Source: Acanthosoma haemorrhoidale (taxonomy: Eukaryota; Arthropoda; Insecta; Hemiptera; Acanthosomatidae). Taken from it: a stretch of 64,000 nucleotides of DNA. Each line of letters begins with the position of its first letter. Within the stretch, counting starts at the first letter, position 1. The stretch spans positions 186,001 through 250,000 of the forward strand of contig OV884015.1 in NCBI GenBank assembly GCA_930367205.1, given 5' to 3'. A model generated the notes under the pieces. That model had not been told where the DNA came from. It was given only the letters and a program-made list of their open reading frames with translations, and searched no databases. This document shows, one piece after another, positions 1 to 14,690 of the stretch. The position numbers were made by a program, and so were the translations under genes.

Positions 1-3000
1 GCAATGTGAACATATTCACTTTTGCTAAGCTCGGTCGATTTGGCGTATGAGGAAATTGGATAGATGTAGAATTATTCTTAGTGCCAATAACTCTGCAACA
101 AGTTATGGGAGCATTATGTAGTTTCTTTGCTTACGTTCCTCTATATATTGTCAACAAACCCACAAAGTTTGATTAAATTGATAGTGGTAGTTTTTTAGGA
201 AGTGCAATGTAAACATATTAACCTTCGCTTAGCGCGGTCATTTTGGCTGCTGCCGAAATGGGAAAGATGTAGAATTATTTTTATCGCTAATAACTCGGCA
301 ACCAGCTATAGTAGCATTATTTAGTTTTTTTTATTACGTACATCTATATATTGTCAACAATCCCACAAAAATTCCTTGAATTGATGCTAGCAGTTTTTGA
401 GATTGGGCGATGTGAACATATTCCACTTTGCTTAGTTCGGTGGATTCGGCTGTTGAAGAAACTTGAAAGATTTAGAATTATGCATTATCGCTTATAACTC
501 GGCAACTAATTATGGTAGCATTATGTGTTTTTTTTTATTACGTACATCTATATATTGTTTACAAACCCACAAAGGTTGATTCAATTGATGATAGTGGTTT
601 TGGAGCTAGGCCGATGTGAACATATTCACTTTTGCTAAGCTCGGTCGATTTGGCGTTTGTGGAAATTGGATAGATGTAGAATTATTCTTATCGCTAATAA
701 CTCTCCAACAAGTTAAGGGAGCATTATGTGGATTCTTTGCTTACGTTTCTCTATGTATTGTCAACAAACCCACAAAGTTTGATCAAATTGATGATAGTGG
801 TTTCGGAGGTAGGGCGATGTGAACATATTCAACTTTGCTTAGCTCGGTGGATTTGGCTGTTGAAGAAACTTGAAAGATTTAGAATTATACATTATCGCTA
901 ATTTCTCTGGAACCAGTAAAGGCAGCATTTTGTGGTTTCTTTTATTTTTACATGTATATATTATCAACAATCCCACAATGTTTGAAATAAATGTTTCAGG
1001 CGGTTTCGGAGGTAGAGTGATTTGGAGATATTTCCATCCCCTAAGCTTCGGCAATGTGACAGATCAAGGAGCTGGATAGATGTAAAATTATTTTTATTGC
1101 TAATTACTGGGCAACCAGTTATGGTAGCATTATTTAGTTTTTTTTTATTACGTACATCTATGTATTGTCAACAATCCCACAAAGTTTGATTGAATTGATG
1201 ATAGTGGTTCTGGAGCTAGGGCAATGTGAACATATTCACTTTTGCTAAGCTCGGTCGATTTGGCGTTTGAGGAAATTGGATAGATGTAGAATTATTCATA
1301 GTGCCAATAACTCTGCAACAAGTTATGGGAGCATTATGTAGTTTCTTTGCTTACGTTCCTCTATATATTGTCAACAAACCCACAAAGTTTGATTAAATTG
1401 ATAGTGGTAGTTTTTTAGGAAGTGCAATGTAAACATATTAACCTTCGCTTAGCGCGGTCATTTTGGCTGCTGCCGAAATGGGAAAGATGTAGAATTATTT
1501 TTATCGCTAATAACTCGGCAACCAGCTATAGTAGCATTATTTAGTTTTTTTTATTACGTACATCTATATATTGTCAACAATCCCACAAAAATTCCTTGAA
1601 TTGATGCTAGCAGTTTTTGAGATTGGGCGATGTGAACATATTCCACTTGGCTTAGTTCGGTGGATTCGGCTGTTGAAGAAACTTGAAAGATTTAGAATTA
1701 TGCATTATCGCTTATAACTCGGCAACTAATTATGGTAGCATTATGTGTTTTTTTTTATTACGTACATCTATATATTGTTTACAAACACACAAAGGTTGAT
1801 TCAATTGATGATAGTGGTTTTGGAGCTAGGCCGATGTGAACATATTCACTTTTGCTAAGCTCGGTCGATTTGGCGTTTGTGGAAATTGGATAGATGTAGA
1901 ATTATTCTTATCGCTAATAACTCTCCAACAAGTTAAGGGAGCATTATGTGGATTCTTTGCTTACGTTTCTCTATGTATTGTCAACAAACCCACAAAGTTT
2001 GATCAAATTGATGATAGTGGTTTCGGAGGTAGGGCGATGTGAACATATTCAACTTTGCTTAGCTCGGTGGATTTGGCTGTTGAAGAAACTTGAAAGATTT
2101 AGAATTATACATTATCGCTAATTTCTCTGGAACCAGTAAAGGCAGCATTTTGTGGTTTCTTTTATTTTTACATGTATATATTATCAACAATCCCACAATG
2201 TTTGAAATAAATGTTTCAGGCGGTTTCGGAGGTAGAGTGATTTGGAGATATTTCCATCCCCTAAGCTTCGGCAATGTGACAGATCAAGGAGCTGGATAGA
2301 TGTAAAATTATTTTTATTGCTAATTACTGGGCAACCAGTTATGGTAGCATTATTTAGTTTTTTTTATTACGTACATCCATGTATTGTCAACAATCCCACA
2401 AAGTTTGATCGAATTGATGATAGTGGTTTTGGAGCTAGGGCAATGTGAACATATTCACTTTTGCTAAGCTCGGTCGATTTGGCGTTTGAGGAAATTGGAT
2501 AGATGTAGAATTATTCTTAGTGCTAATAACTCTGCAACAAGTTATGGGAGCATTATGTAGTTTCTTTGCTTACGTTCCTCTATATATTGTCAACAAACCC
2601 ACAAAGTTTAATTTCATTGATGCTAGTAGTTTTAGAGGAAGGGCAATGTTAACATATTCCCCTTCGCTTAGCGCGGTCATTTCGGCTGCTGCCGTAATTG
2701 GAAAGATGTAGAATTTTTTTATCACTAATAACTCAGCAACCAGTTATGGTAGCATTATGTGTTTTTTTTTATTAGGTACATCTATATATTGTCAACAATC
2801 CCACAAAGTTTGATTCAATTGATGATAGTGGTTTTGGAGCTAGGCCGATGTAAACATATTCACCTTCGCTTAGCGCGGTCATTTTGGCTGCTGCCGAAAT
2901 TAGAAAGATGTAGAATTATTTTTATGGCTAATAACTTGGCAACCAGCTATAGTAGGATTATTTAATTTTTTTTATTACGTACATTTATATATTGTCAACA

Positions 3001-5690
3001 ATCCCACAAAGTTTCATTGAATAGATGCTAGTAGTGTTTGAGATTGGGCGATGTGAACATATTCCACTTTGCTTAGTTCGGTCGATTTGGCGTTTGAGGA
3101 AATTGGATAGATGTAGAATTATTCTTATCGCTAATAACTCTCCAACAAGTTAAGGGAGCATTGTGTGGATTCTTTGCTTACGTTCCTCTATATATTGTTT
3201 ACAAACCCACAAAGTTTGATTGAATTGATGATAGTGGTTCTGGAGCTAGGGCAATGTGAACATATTCACTTTTGCTAAGCTCGGTCGATTTGGCGTTTGA
3301 GGAAATTGGATAGATGTAGAATTATTCTTAGTGCCAATAACTCTGCAACAAGTTATGGGAGCATTATGTAGTTTCTTTGCTTACGTTCCTCTATATATTG
3401 TCAACAAACCCACAAAGTTTGATTAAATTGATAGTGGTAGTTTTTTAGGAAGTGCAATGTAAACATATTAACCTTCGCTTAGCGCGGTCATTTTGGCTGC
3501 TGCCGAAATGGGAAAGATGTAGAATTATTTTTATCGCTAATAACTCGGCAACCAGCTATAGTAGCATTATTTAGTTTTTTTTATTACGTACATCTATATA
3601 TTGTCAACAATCCCACAAAAATTCCTTGAATTGATGCTAGCAGTTTTTGAGATTGGGCGATGTGAACATATTCCACTTTGCTTAGTTCGGTGGATTCGGC
3701 TGTTGAAGAAACTTGAAAGATTTAGAATTATGCATTATCGCTTATAACTCGGCAACTAATTATGGTAGCATTATGTGTTTTTTTTTATTACGTACATCTA
3801 TATATTGTTTACAAACCCACAAAGGTTGATTCAATTGATGATAGTGGTTTTGGAGCTAGGCCGATGTGAACATATTCACTTTTGCTAAGCTCGGTCGATT
3901 TGGCGTTTGTGGAAATTGGATAGATGTAGAATTATTCTTATCGCTAATAACTCTCCAACAAGTTAAGGGAGCATTATGTGGATTCTTTGCTTACGTTCCT
4001 CTATATATTGTCAACAAACCCACAAAGTTTGATCAAATTGATGATAGTGGTTTCGGAGGTAGGGCGATGTGAACATATTCACCTTTGCTTAGCTCGGTGG
4101 ATTTGGCTGTTGAAGAAACTTGAAAGATTTAGAATTATACATTATCGCTAATTTCTCTGGAACCAGTAAAGGCAGCATTTTGTGGTTTCTTTTATTTTTA
4201 CATGTATATATTATCAACAATCCCACAATGTTTGAAATAAATGTTTCAGGCGGTTTCGGAGGTAGAGTGATTTGGAGATATTTCCATCCCCTAAGCTTCG
4301 GCAATGTGACAGATCAAGGAGCTGGATAGATGTAAAATTATTTTTATTGCTAATTACTGGGCAACCAGTTATGGTAGCATTATTTAGTTTTTTTTTATTA
4401 CGTACATCTATGTATTGTCAACAATCCCACAAAGTTTGATTGAATTGATGATAGTGGTTCTGGAGCTAGGGCAATGTGAACATATTCACTTTTGCTAAGC
4501 TCGGTCGATTTGGCGTTTGAGGAAATTGGATAGATGTAGAATTATTCTTAGTGCCAATAACTCTGCAACAAGTTATGGGAGCATTATGTAGTTTCTTTGC
4601 TTACGTTCCTCTATATATTGTCAACAAACCCACAAAGTTTGATTAAATTGATAGTGGTAGTTTTTTAGGAAGTGCAATGTAAACATATTAACCTTCGCTT
4701 AGCGCGGTCATTTTGGCTGCTGCCGAAATGGGAAAGATGTAGAATTATTTTTATCGCTAATAACTCGGCAACCAGCTATAGTAGCATTATTTAGTTTTTT
4801 TTATTACGTACATCTATATATTGTCAACAATCCCACAAAAATTCCTTGAATTGATGCTAGCAGTTTTTGAGATTGGGCGATGTGAACATATTCCACTTTG
4901 CTTAGTTCGGTGGATTCGGCTGTTGAAGAAACTTGAAAGATTTAGAATTATGCATTATCGCTTAAAACTCGGCAACTAATTATGGTAGCATTATGTGTTT
5001 TTTTTTATTACGTACATCTATATATTGTTTACAGACCCACAAAGGTTGATTCAATTGATGATAGTGGTTTTGGAGCTAGGCCGATGTGAACATATTCACT
5101 TTTGCTAAGCTCGGTCGATTTGGCGTTTGTGGAAATTGGATAGATGTAGAATTATTCTTATCGCTAATAACTCTCCAACAAGTTAAGGGAGCATTATGTG
5201 GATTCTTTGCTTACGTTTCTCTATGTATTGTCAACAAACCCACAAAGTTTGATCAAATTGATGATAGTGGTTTCGGAGGTAGGGCGATGTGAACATATTC
5301 AACTTTGCTTAGCTCGGTGGATTTGGCTGTTGAAGAAACTTGAAAGATTTAGAATTATACATTATCGCTAATTTCTCTGGAACCAGTAAAGGCAGCATTT
5401 TGTGGTTTCTTTTATTTTTACATGTATATATTATCAACAATCCCACAATGTTCGAAATAAATGTTTCAGGCGGTTTCGGAGGTAGAGTGATTTGGAGATA
5501 TTTCCATCCCCTAAGCTTCGGCAATGTGACAGATCAAGGAGCTGGATAGATGTAAAATTATTTTTATTGCTAATTACTAGGCAACCAGTTATGGTAGCAT
5601 TATTTAGTTTTTTTTATTACGTACATCCATGTATTGTCAACAATCCCACAAAGTTTGATCGAATTGATGATAGTGGTTTTGGAGCTAGGG
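1..5690 (+). repeat. Six-monomer higher-order repeat block (1220 bp units)
   Basis: Positions 1-1220 and 1221-2440 are nearly identical, differing at scattered single bases such as GGCGTATGAGG versus GGCGTTTGAGG. The unit is seen again at 3251-4470 and 4471-5690. Within a unit the six monomers start near 1, 204, 407, 611, 814 and 1018 and clearly differ from one another, while equivalent monomers in successive units match. That is the definition of a higher-order repeat. Units 2 and 4 share one variant near their right ends (TACGTACATCCATG, TTTGATCGAATTG), while units 1 and 3 share another (TTTGATTGAATTG, GTTCTGGAGC). This suggests the amplified unit was larger than six monomers. Confidence 0.93.
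2441..3250 (+). repeat. Four-monomer insert within the six-monomer array
   Basis: About 810 bp, four monomers, separates two pairs of 1220-bp units. The same four monomers, offset by 3250 bp, follow the second pair at about 5691-6470, where they lead into the 24-monomer superblock. The whole stretch 1221-2440 plus 2441-3250 therefore looks like a 10-monomer repeat that was itself duplicated. It contains distinctive variants such as TTTAATTTCATTGATGC and GTAGGATTATTTAATT, which track the relationship between copies. Confidence 0.85.
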
Positions 5691-8600
5691 CAATGTGAAC
5701 ATATTCACTTTTGCTAAGCTCGGTCGATTTGGCGTTTGAGGAAATTGGATAGATGTAGAATTATTCTTAGTGCTAATAACTCTGCAACAAGTTATGGGAG
5801 CATTATGTAGTTTCTTTGCTTACGTTCCTCTATATATTGTCAACAAACCCACAATGTTTAATTTCATTGATGCTAGTAGTTTTAGAGGAAGGGCAATGTT
5901 AACATATTCCCCTTCGCTTAGCGCGGTCATTTCGGCTGCTGCCGTAATTGGAAAGATGTAGAATTTTTTTATCACTAATAACTCAGCAACCAGTTATGGT
6001 AGCATTATGTGTTTTTTTTTATTAGGTACATCTATATATTGTCAACAATCCCACAAAGTTTGATTCAATTGATGATAGTGGTTTTGGAGCTAGGCCGATG
6101 TAAACATATTCACCTTCGCTTAGCGCGGTCATTTTGGCTGCTGCCGAAATTAGAAAGATGTAGAACTATTTTTATGGCTAATAACTTGGCAACCAGCTAT
6201 AGTAGGATTATTTAATTTTTTTTATTACGTACATTTATATATTGTCAACAATCCCACAAAGTTTCATTGAATAGATGCTAGTAGTGTTTGAGATTGGGCG
6301 ATGTGAACATATTCCACTTTGCTTAGTTCGGTCGATTTGGCGTTTGAGGAAATTGGATAGATGTAGAATTATTCTTATCGCTAATAACTCTCCAACAAGT
6401 TAAGGGAGCATTGTGTGGATTCTTTGCTTACGTTCCTCTATATATTGTTTACAAACCCACAAAGTTTGATTCAATTGATGATAGTGGTTTTGGAGCTAGG
6501 CCGATGTGAACATATTCACTTTTGCTAAGCTCGGTCGATTTGGCGTTTGAGGAAATTGGATAGATGTAGAATTATTCTTATCGCTAATAACTCTCCAACA
6601 AGCTATGGGAGCATTATGTGGTTTCTTTGCTCACGTTTCTCTATGTATTGTCAACAAACCCACAAAGTTTAAATTCATTGATGCTAGTAGTTTTTGAGGA
6701 AGGGCGATGTGAACATATTCCCCTTCGCTTAGCGCGGTCATTTCGGCTATGGCCGAAATTGGAAAGATGTAGAATTACCTTTATCGCTAATAACTCAGCA
6801 AACAGTTATGGTAGCATTATGTGTTTTTTTTTATTACGTACATCTATATATTCTTACCAATCCCACAAAGTTTGATTAAATTGATGATAGTGGTGTCGGA
6901 GGTAGACTGATTTAAAGATATTTCCCTTTGCTTAGCTCGGTGGATTTGGCTGTTGAAGAAACTTGAAAGATTTAGAATTATACATTATCGCTAATTTCTC
7001 TGGAACCAGTAAAGGCAGCATTTTGTGGTTTCTTTTATTTTTTACATCTATATATTATCAACAATCCCACAATGTTTGACATAAATGTTTCAAGCGGTTT
7101 CGGATGTAGAGTGATTTGAAGATATTTCCATCCCCTAAGCTTCGGCAATGTGACAGATCAAGGAGCTGGATAGATGTAAAATTATGTTTATTGCTAATTA
7201 CTGGGCAACCAGTTATAGTAGCATTATTTAGTTTTTTTTATTACGTACATCTATGTATTGTCAACAATCCCACAAAGTTTGATTGAATTGATGATACTGG
7301 TTTTGGAGCTAGGGCAATGTGAACATATTCACTTTTGCTAAGCTTGGTCGATTTGGCGTTTGAGGAAATTGGATAGATGTAGAATTATTCTTAGTGGTAA
7401 TAACTCTGCAACAAGTTATGGGAGCATTATGTAGTTTCTTTGCTTACGTTCCTCTATATATTGTCAACAAACCCACAAAGTTTGATTAAATTGATGGTGG
7501 TAGTTTTTTAGGAAGGGCGATGTGAACATATTCACCTTCGCTTAGCGCGGTCATTTCGGCTGCTGCCGTAATTAGAGAGATGTAGAATTTTTTTTATCGC
7601 TAATAACTCAACAACCAGTTATGGTAGCATTATGTCTTTTTTTTTATTAGGTACATCTATATATTGTCAACAATCCCACAAAGTTTGATTAAATTGATGC
7701 TGGTAGTTTTTTAGGAAGGGCGATGTGAACATATTCACCTTCGCATAGCGCGGTCATTTTGGCTGCTGCCGAAATTGGAAAGATGTAGAATTATTTCTAT
7801 CGCTAATAACTCGGCAACCAGCTATAGTAGCATTATTTAGTTTTTTTTATTACGTATATCTATATATTGTTTACAAACTCACAAAGTTTGATTCAATTGA
7901 TGATAGTGGTTTTGGAGCTAGGCCGATGTGAACATATTCACTTTTGCTAAGCTCGGTCGATTTAGCGTTTAAAGAAATTGGATAGATGTAGAATTATTCT
8001 TATCGCTAATAACTCTGCAACAAGTTAAGGGAGCATTATGTGGATTCTTTGCTCACGTTCCTCTATATATTGTCAACAAACCTACAAAGTTTGATCAAAT
8101 TGATGATAGTGGTTTCGGAGGTAGGGCGATGTGAACATATTCGACTTTGCTTAGCTCGGTGGATTTGGCTGTTGAGGAAACTTGAAAGATTTAGAATTAT
8201 ACATTATCGCTAATTTCTCTGGAACCAGTAGAGGCAGCATTTTGTGGTTTCTTTTATTTTTTACATCTATATATTATCAACAATCCCACAATGTTTGACA
8301 TAAATGTTTCAAGCGGTATCGGAGGTACACATTTGAAGATATTTCCATCCCCTAAGCTTCGGCAATATGACAGATCAAGGAGCTGGATAGATGTAAAATT
8401 ATGTTTATTGCTAATTACTGGGCAACTAGTTATAGTAGCATTATTTAGTTTTTTTTATTACGTACATCTATGTATTGTCAACCATCCCACAAAGTTTGAT
8501 TGATTTGATGCTAGTAGTTTTTGAGATTGGGCGATGTGAACATATTCCACATTGCTTAGTTCGGTGGATTCGGCTGTTGAAGAAACTTGAAAGATTTAGA

Positions 8601-10565
8601 ATTATACATTATCGCTAATTTCTCTGAAACCAGTAAAGGCAGCATTTTGTGGTTTCTTTTATTTTTTACATCTATATATTATCAACAATCCCACAACGTT
8701 TGACATAAATGTTTCAAGCGGTTTCGGAGGTAGAGTGATTTGAAGATATTTCCATCCCTTAAGCTTCGGCAATGTGACAGATCAAGGAGCTGGATAGATG
8801 TAGAATTATGTTTATTGCTAATTACTGGGCAACCAGTTATGGTAGCATTATTTAGTTTTTTTTTATTACGTACATCTATGTATTGTCAACAATCCCGTAA
8901 AGTTTGATTGAATTGATGATGGTGGTTTTGGAGCTAGGGCAATGTGAACATATTCACTTTTGCTAAGCTCGGTCGATTTGGCGTATGAGGAAATTGGATA
9001 GATGTAGAATTATTCTTAGTGCTAATAACTCTGCAACAAGTTATGGGAGCATTATGTAGTTTCTATGCTTACGTTCCTCTATATATTGTCAACAAACCCA
9101 AAAAGTTTGATTAAATTGATGGTGGTAGTTTTTTAGGAAGGGCGATGTGAACATATTCACCTTCGCTTAGCGCGGTCATTTTGGCTGCTGCCGAAATTGG
9201 AACGATGTAGAATTATTTTTATCGCTAATAACTCGGCAACCAGCTATAGTAGCATTATTTAGTTTTTTTTATTACGTACATCTATATATTGTTTACAAAC
9301 TCACAAAGTTTGATTCAATTGATGATAGTGGTTTTGGAGCTAGGCCGATGTGAACATATTCACTTTGGCTAAGCTCGGTCTATTTGGCGTTTGAAGAAAT
9401 TGGATAGATGTAGAATTATTCTTATCGCTAATAACTCTGCAACAAGTCAAGGGAGCATTATGTGGATTCTTTGCTTACGTTCCTCTATATATTGCCAACA
9501 AACCCACAAAGTTTGATCAAATTGATGATAGTGGTTTTGGAGGTAGGGCGATGTGAACATATTCGACTTTGCTTAGCTCGGTGGATTTGGCTGTTGAAGA
9601 AACTTGAAAGATTTAGAATTATACATTATCGCTAATTTCTCTGGAACCAGTAAAGGCAGCATTTTGTGGTTTCTTTTATTTTTTACACCTATATATTATC
9701 AACAATCCCACAATGTTTGAAATAATGTTTCAAGCGGTTTTGGAGGTAGAGTGATTTGAAGATATTTCCATCCCCTAAGCTTCGGCAATGTGACAGATCA
9801 AGGAGCTGGATAGATGTAAAATTATGTTTATTGCTAATTACTGGGCAACCAGTTATGGTAGCATTATTTAGTTTTTTTTTATTACGTACATCTATGTATT
9901 GTCAACAATCCCACAAAGTTTGATTGAATTGATGATAGTGGTTCTGGAGCTAGGGCAATGTGAACATATTCACTTTTGCTAAGCTCGGTCGATTTGGCGT
10001 TTGAGGAAATTGGATAGATGTAGAATTATTCTTAGTGCCAATAACTCTGCAACAAGTTATGGGAGCATTATGTAGTTTCTTTGCTTACGTTCCTCTATAT
10101 ATTGTCAACAAACCCACAAAGTTTGATTAAATTGATAGTGGTAGTTTTTTAGGAAGTGCAATGTAAACATATTAACCTTCGCTTAGCGCGGTCATTTTGG
10201 CTGCTGCCGAAATGGGAAAGATGTAGAATTATTTTTATCGCTAATAACTCGGCAACCAGCTATAGTAGCATTATTTAGTTTTTTTTATTACGTACATCTA
10301 TATATTGTCAACAATCCCACAAAAATTCCTTGAATTGATGCTAGCAGTTTTTGAGATTGGGCGATGTGAACATATTCCACTTTGCTTAGTTCGGTGGATT
10401 CGGCTGTTGAAGAAACTTGAAAGATTTAGAATTATGCATTATCGCTTATAACTCGGCAACTAATTATGGTAGCATTATGTGTTTTTTTTTATTACGTACA
10501 TCTATATATTGTTTACAAACCCACAAAGGTTGATTCAATTGATGATAGTGGTTTTGGAGCTAGGC
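5691..10565 (+). repeat. 24-monomer superblock, copy 1 (about 4875 bp)
   Basis: The next copy begins about 4875 bp downstream. Matched landmarks include the TTTAATTTCATTGATGC variant (near 5855 and 10730), the ATTTCGGC-TATG-GCCGAAAT hairpin (6740 and 11615) and the GGTATCGGAGGTACACATTTG monomer (near 8313 and 13188). Twenty-four monomers of 203 bp give this length. Differences between copies are scattered single bases, for example TTCGCATAGCG at about 7741 against TTCGCTTAGCG. The last three monomers (from 9955) belong to the six-monomer family, so superblock and HOR are interleaved. Confidence 0.9.
6740..6759. repeat. 8-bp perfect inverted repeat in a monomer class
   Basis: ATTTCGGC and GCCGAAAT flank a 4-base TATG loop. 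It occurs only in the monomer class whose downstream part reads GATGTAGAATTACC, and again at 11615, 30311, 36551, 53049, 54877 and 57470. Other classes have the imperfect GGCTGCTGCCGAAAT at this place. It may simply be a homogenised variant; a functional role is not shown. Confidence 0.7.
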
Positions 10566-13500
10566 CGATGTGAACATATTCACTTTTGCTAAGCTCGGTC
10601 GATTTGGCGTTTGAGGAAATTGGATAGATGTAGAATTATTCTTAGTGCTAATAACTCTGCAACAAGTTATGGGAGCATTATGTAGTTTCTTTGCTTACGT
10701 TCCTCTATATATTGTCAACAAACCCACAAAGTTTAATTTCATTGATGCTAGTAGTTTTAGAGGAAGGGCAATGTTAACATATTCCCCTTCGCTTAGCGCG
10801 GTCATTTCGGCTGCTGCCGTAATTGGAAAGATGTAGAATTTTTTTATCACTAATAACTCAGCAACCAGTTATGGTAGCATTATGTGTTTTTTTTTATTAG
10901 GTACATCTATATATTGTCAACAATCCCACAAAGTTTGATTCAATTGATGATAGTGGTTTTGGAGCTAGGCCGATGTAAACATATTCACCTTCGCTTAGCG
11001 CGGTCATTTTGGCTGCTGCCGAAATTAGAAAGATGTAGAATTATTTTTATGGCTAATAACTTGGCAACCAGCTATAGTAGGATTATTTAATTTTTTTTAT
11101 TACGTACATTTATATATTGTCAACAATCCCACAAAGTTTCATTGAATAGATGCTAGTAGTGTTTGAGATTGGGCGATGTGAACATATTCCACTTTGCTTA
11201 GTTCGGTCGATTTGGCGTTTGAGGAAATTGGATAGATGTAGAATTATTCTTATCGCTAATAACTCTCCAACAAGTTAAGGGAGCATTGTGTGGATTCTTT
11301 GCTTACGTTCCTCTATATATTGTTTACAAACCCACAAAGTTTGATTCAATTGATGATAGTGGTTTTGGAGCTAGGCCGATGTGAACATATTCACTTTTGC
11401 TAAGCTCGGTCGATTTGGCGTTTGAGGAAATTGGATAGATGTAGAATTATTCTTATCGCTAATAACTCTCCAACAAGCTATGGGAGCATTATGTGGTTTC
11501 TTTGCTCACGTTTCTCTATGTATTGTCAACAAACCCACAAAGTTTAAATTCATTGATGCTAGTAGTTTTTGAGGAAGGGCGATGTGAACATATTCCCCTT
11601 CGCTTAGCGCGGTCATTTCGGCTATGGCCGAAATTGGAAAGATGTAGAATTACCTTTATCGCTAATAACTCAGCAAACAGTTATGGTAGCATTATGTGGT
11701 TTTTTTTATTACGTACATCTATATATTCTTACCAATCCCACAAAGTTTGATTAAATTGATGATAGTGGTGTCGGAGGTAGACTGATTTAAAGATATTTCC
11801 CTTTGCTTAGCTCGGTGGATTTGGCTGTTGAAGAAACTTGAAAGATTTAGAATTATACATTATCGCTAATTTCTCTGGAACCAGTAAAGGCAGCATTTTG
11901 TGGTTTCTTTTATTTTTTACATCTATATATTATCAACAATCCCACAATGTTTGACATAAATGTTTCAAGCGGTTTCGGATGTAGAGTGATTTGAAGATAT
12001 TTCCATCCCCTAAGCTTTGGCAATGTGACAGATCAAGGAGCTGGATAGATGTAAAATTATGTTTATTGCTAATTACTGGGCAACCAGTTATAGTAGCATT
12101 ATTTAGTTTTTTTTATTACGTACATCTATGTATTGTCAACAATCCCACAAAGTTTGATTGAATTGATGATACTGGTTTTGGAGCTAGGGCAATGTGAACA
12201 TATTCACTTTTGCTAAGCTTGGTCGATTTGGCGTTTGAGGAAATTGGATAGATGTAGAATTATTCTTAGTGGTAATAACTCTGCAACAAGTTATGGGAGC
12301 ATTATGTAGTTTCTTTGCTTACGTTCCTCTATATATTGTCAACAAACCCACAAAGTTTGATTAAATTGATGGTGGTAGTTTTTTAGGAAGGGCGATGTGA
12401 ACATATTCACCTTAGCTTAGCGCGGTCATTTCGGCTGCTGCCGTAATTAGAGAGATGTAGAATTTTTTTTATCGCTAATAACTCAACAACCAGTTATGGT
12501 AGCATTATGTCTTTTTTTTTATTAGGTACATCTATATATTGTCAACAATCCCACAAAGTTTGATTGAATTGATGCTGGTAGTTTTTTAGGAAGGGCGATG
12601 TGAACATATTCACCTTCGCTTAGCGCGGTCATATTGGCTGCTGCCGAAATTGGAAAGATGTAGAATTATTTCTATCGCTAATAACTCGGCAACCAGCTAT
12701 AGTAGCATTATTTAGTTTTTTTTATTACGTATATCTATATATTGTTTACAAACTCACAAAGTTTGATTCAATTGATGATAGTGGTTTTGGAGCTAGGCCG
12801 ATGTGAACATATTCACTTTTGCTAAGCTCGGTCGATTTAGCGTTTAAAGAAATTGGATAGATGTAGAATTATTCTTATCGCTAATAACTCTGCAACAAGT
12901 TAAGGGAGCATTATGTGGATTCTTTGCTCACGTTCCTCTATATATTGTCAACAAACCTACAAAGTTTGATCAAATTGATGATAGTGGTTTCGGAGGTAGG
13001 GCGATGTGAACATATTCGACTTTGCTTAGCTCGGTGGATTTGGCTGTTGAGGAAACTTGAAAGATTTAGAATTATACATTATCGCTAATTTCTCTGGAAC
13101 CAGTAGAGGCAGCATTTTGTGGTTTCTTTTATTTTTTACATCTATATATTATCAACAATCCCACAATGTTTGACATAAATGTTTCAAGCGGTATCGGAGG
13201 TACACATTTGAAGATATTTCCATCCCCTAAGCTTCGGCAATATGACAGATCAAGGAGCTGGATAGATGTAAAATTATGTTTATTGCTAATTACTGGGCAA
13301 CTAGTTATAGTAGCATTATTTAGTTTTTTTTATTACGTACATCTATGTATTGTCAACCATCCCACAAAGTTTGATTGATTTGATGCTAGTAGTTTTTGAG
13401 ATTGGGCGATGTGAACATATTCCACATTGCTTAGTTCGGTGGATTCGGCTGTTAAAGAAACTTGAAAGATTTAGAATTATACATTATCGCTAATTTCTCT

Positions 13501-14690
13501 GAAACCAGTAAAGGCAGCATTTTGTGGTTTCTTTTATTTTTTACATCTATATATTATCAACAATCCCACAACGTTTGACATAAATGTTTCAAGCGGTTTC
13601 GGAGGTAGAGTGATTTGAAGATATTTCCATCCCTTAAGCTTCGGCAATGTGACAGATCAAGGAGCTGGATAGATGTAGAATTATGTTTATTGCTAATTAC
13701 TGGGCAACCAGTTATGGTAGCATTATTTAGTTTTTTTTTATTACGTACATCTATGTATTGTCAACAATCCCGTAAAGTTTGATTGAATTGATGATGGTGG
13801 TTTTGGAGCTAGGGCAATGTGAACATATTCACTTTTGCTAAGCTCGGTCGATTTGGCGTATGAGGAAATTGGATAGATGTAGAATTATTCTTGGTGCTAA
13901 TAACTCTGCAACAAGTTATGGGAGCATTATGTAGTTTCTATGCTTACGTTCCTCTATATATTGTCAACAAACCCAAAAAGTTTGATTAAATTGATGGTGG
14001 TAGTTTTTTAGGAAGGGCGATGTGAACATATTCACCTTCGCTTAGCGCGGTCATTTTGGCTGCTGCCGAAATTGGAACGATGTAGAATTATTTTTATCGC
14101 TAATAACTCGGCAACCAGCTATAGTAGCATTATTTAGTTTTTTTTATTACGTACATCTATATATTGTTTACAAACTCACAAAGTTTGATTCAATTGATGA
14201 TAGTGGTTTTGGAGCTAGGCCGATGTGAACATATTCACTTTGGCTATGCTCGGTCTATTTGGCGTTTGAAGAAATTGGATAGATGTAGAATTATTCTTAT
14301 CGCTAATAACTCTGCAACAAGTCAAGGGAGCATTATGTGGATTCTTTGCTTACGTTCCTCTATATATTGCCAACAAACCCACAAAGTTTGATCAAATTGA
14401 TGATAGTGGTTTCGGAGGTAGGGCGATGTGAACATATTCGACTTTGCTTAGCTCGGTGGATTTGGCTGTTGAAGAAACTTGAAAGATTTAGAATTATACA
14501 TTATCGCTAATTTCTCTGGAACCAGTAAAGGCAGCATTTTGTGGTTTCTTTTATTTTTTACACCTATATATTATCAACAATCCCACAATGTTTGAAATAA
14601 TGTTTCAAGCGGTTTTGGAGGTAGAGTGATTTGAAGATATTTCCATCCCCTAAGCTTCGGCAATGTGACAGATCAAGGAGCTGGATAGAT
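10566..14690 (+). repeat. 24-monomer superblock, copy 2 (interrupted)
   Basis: Colinear with 5691-9815 at an offset of 4875 bp, with only scattered substitutions. Homology on this offset stops near 14690. There copy 1 would continue into the six-monomer family, but copy 2 instead repeats its preceding 1016 bp. The same stretch is colinear with about 29262-32200 at an offset of 18696 bp, so this copy or its relative seeded a later amplification further along the arm. Confidence 0.88.
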
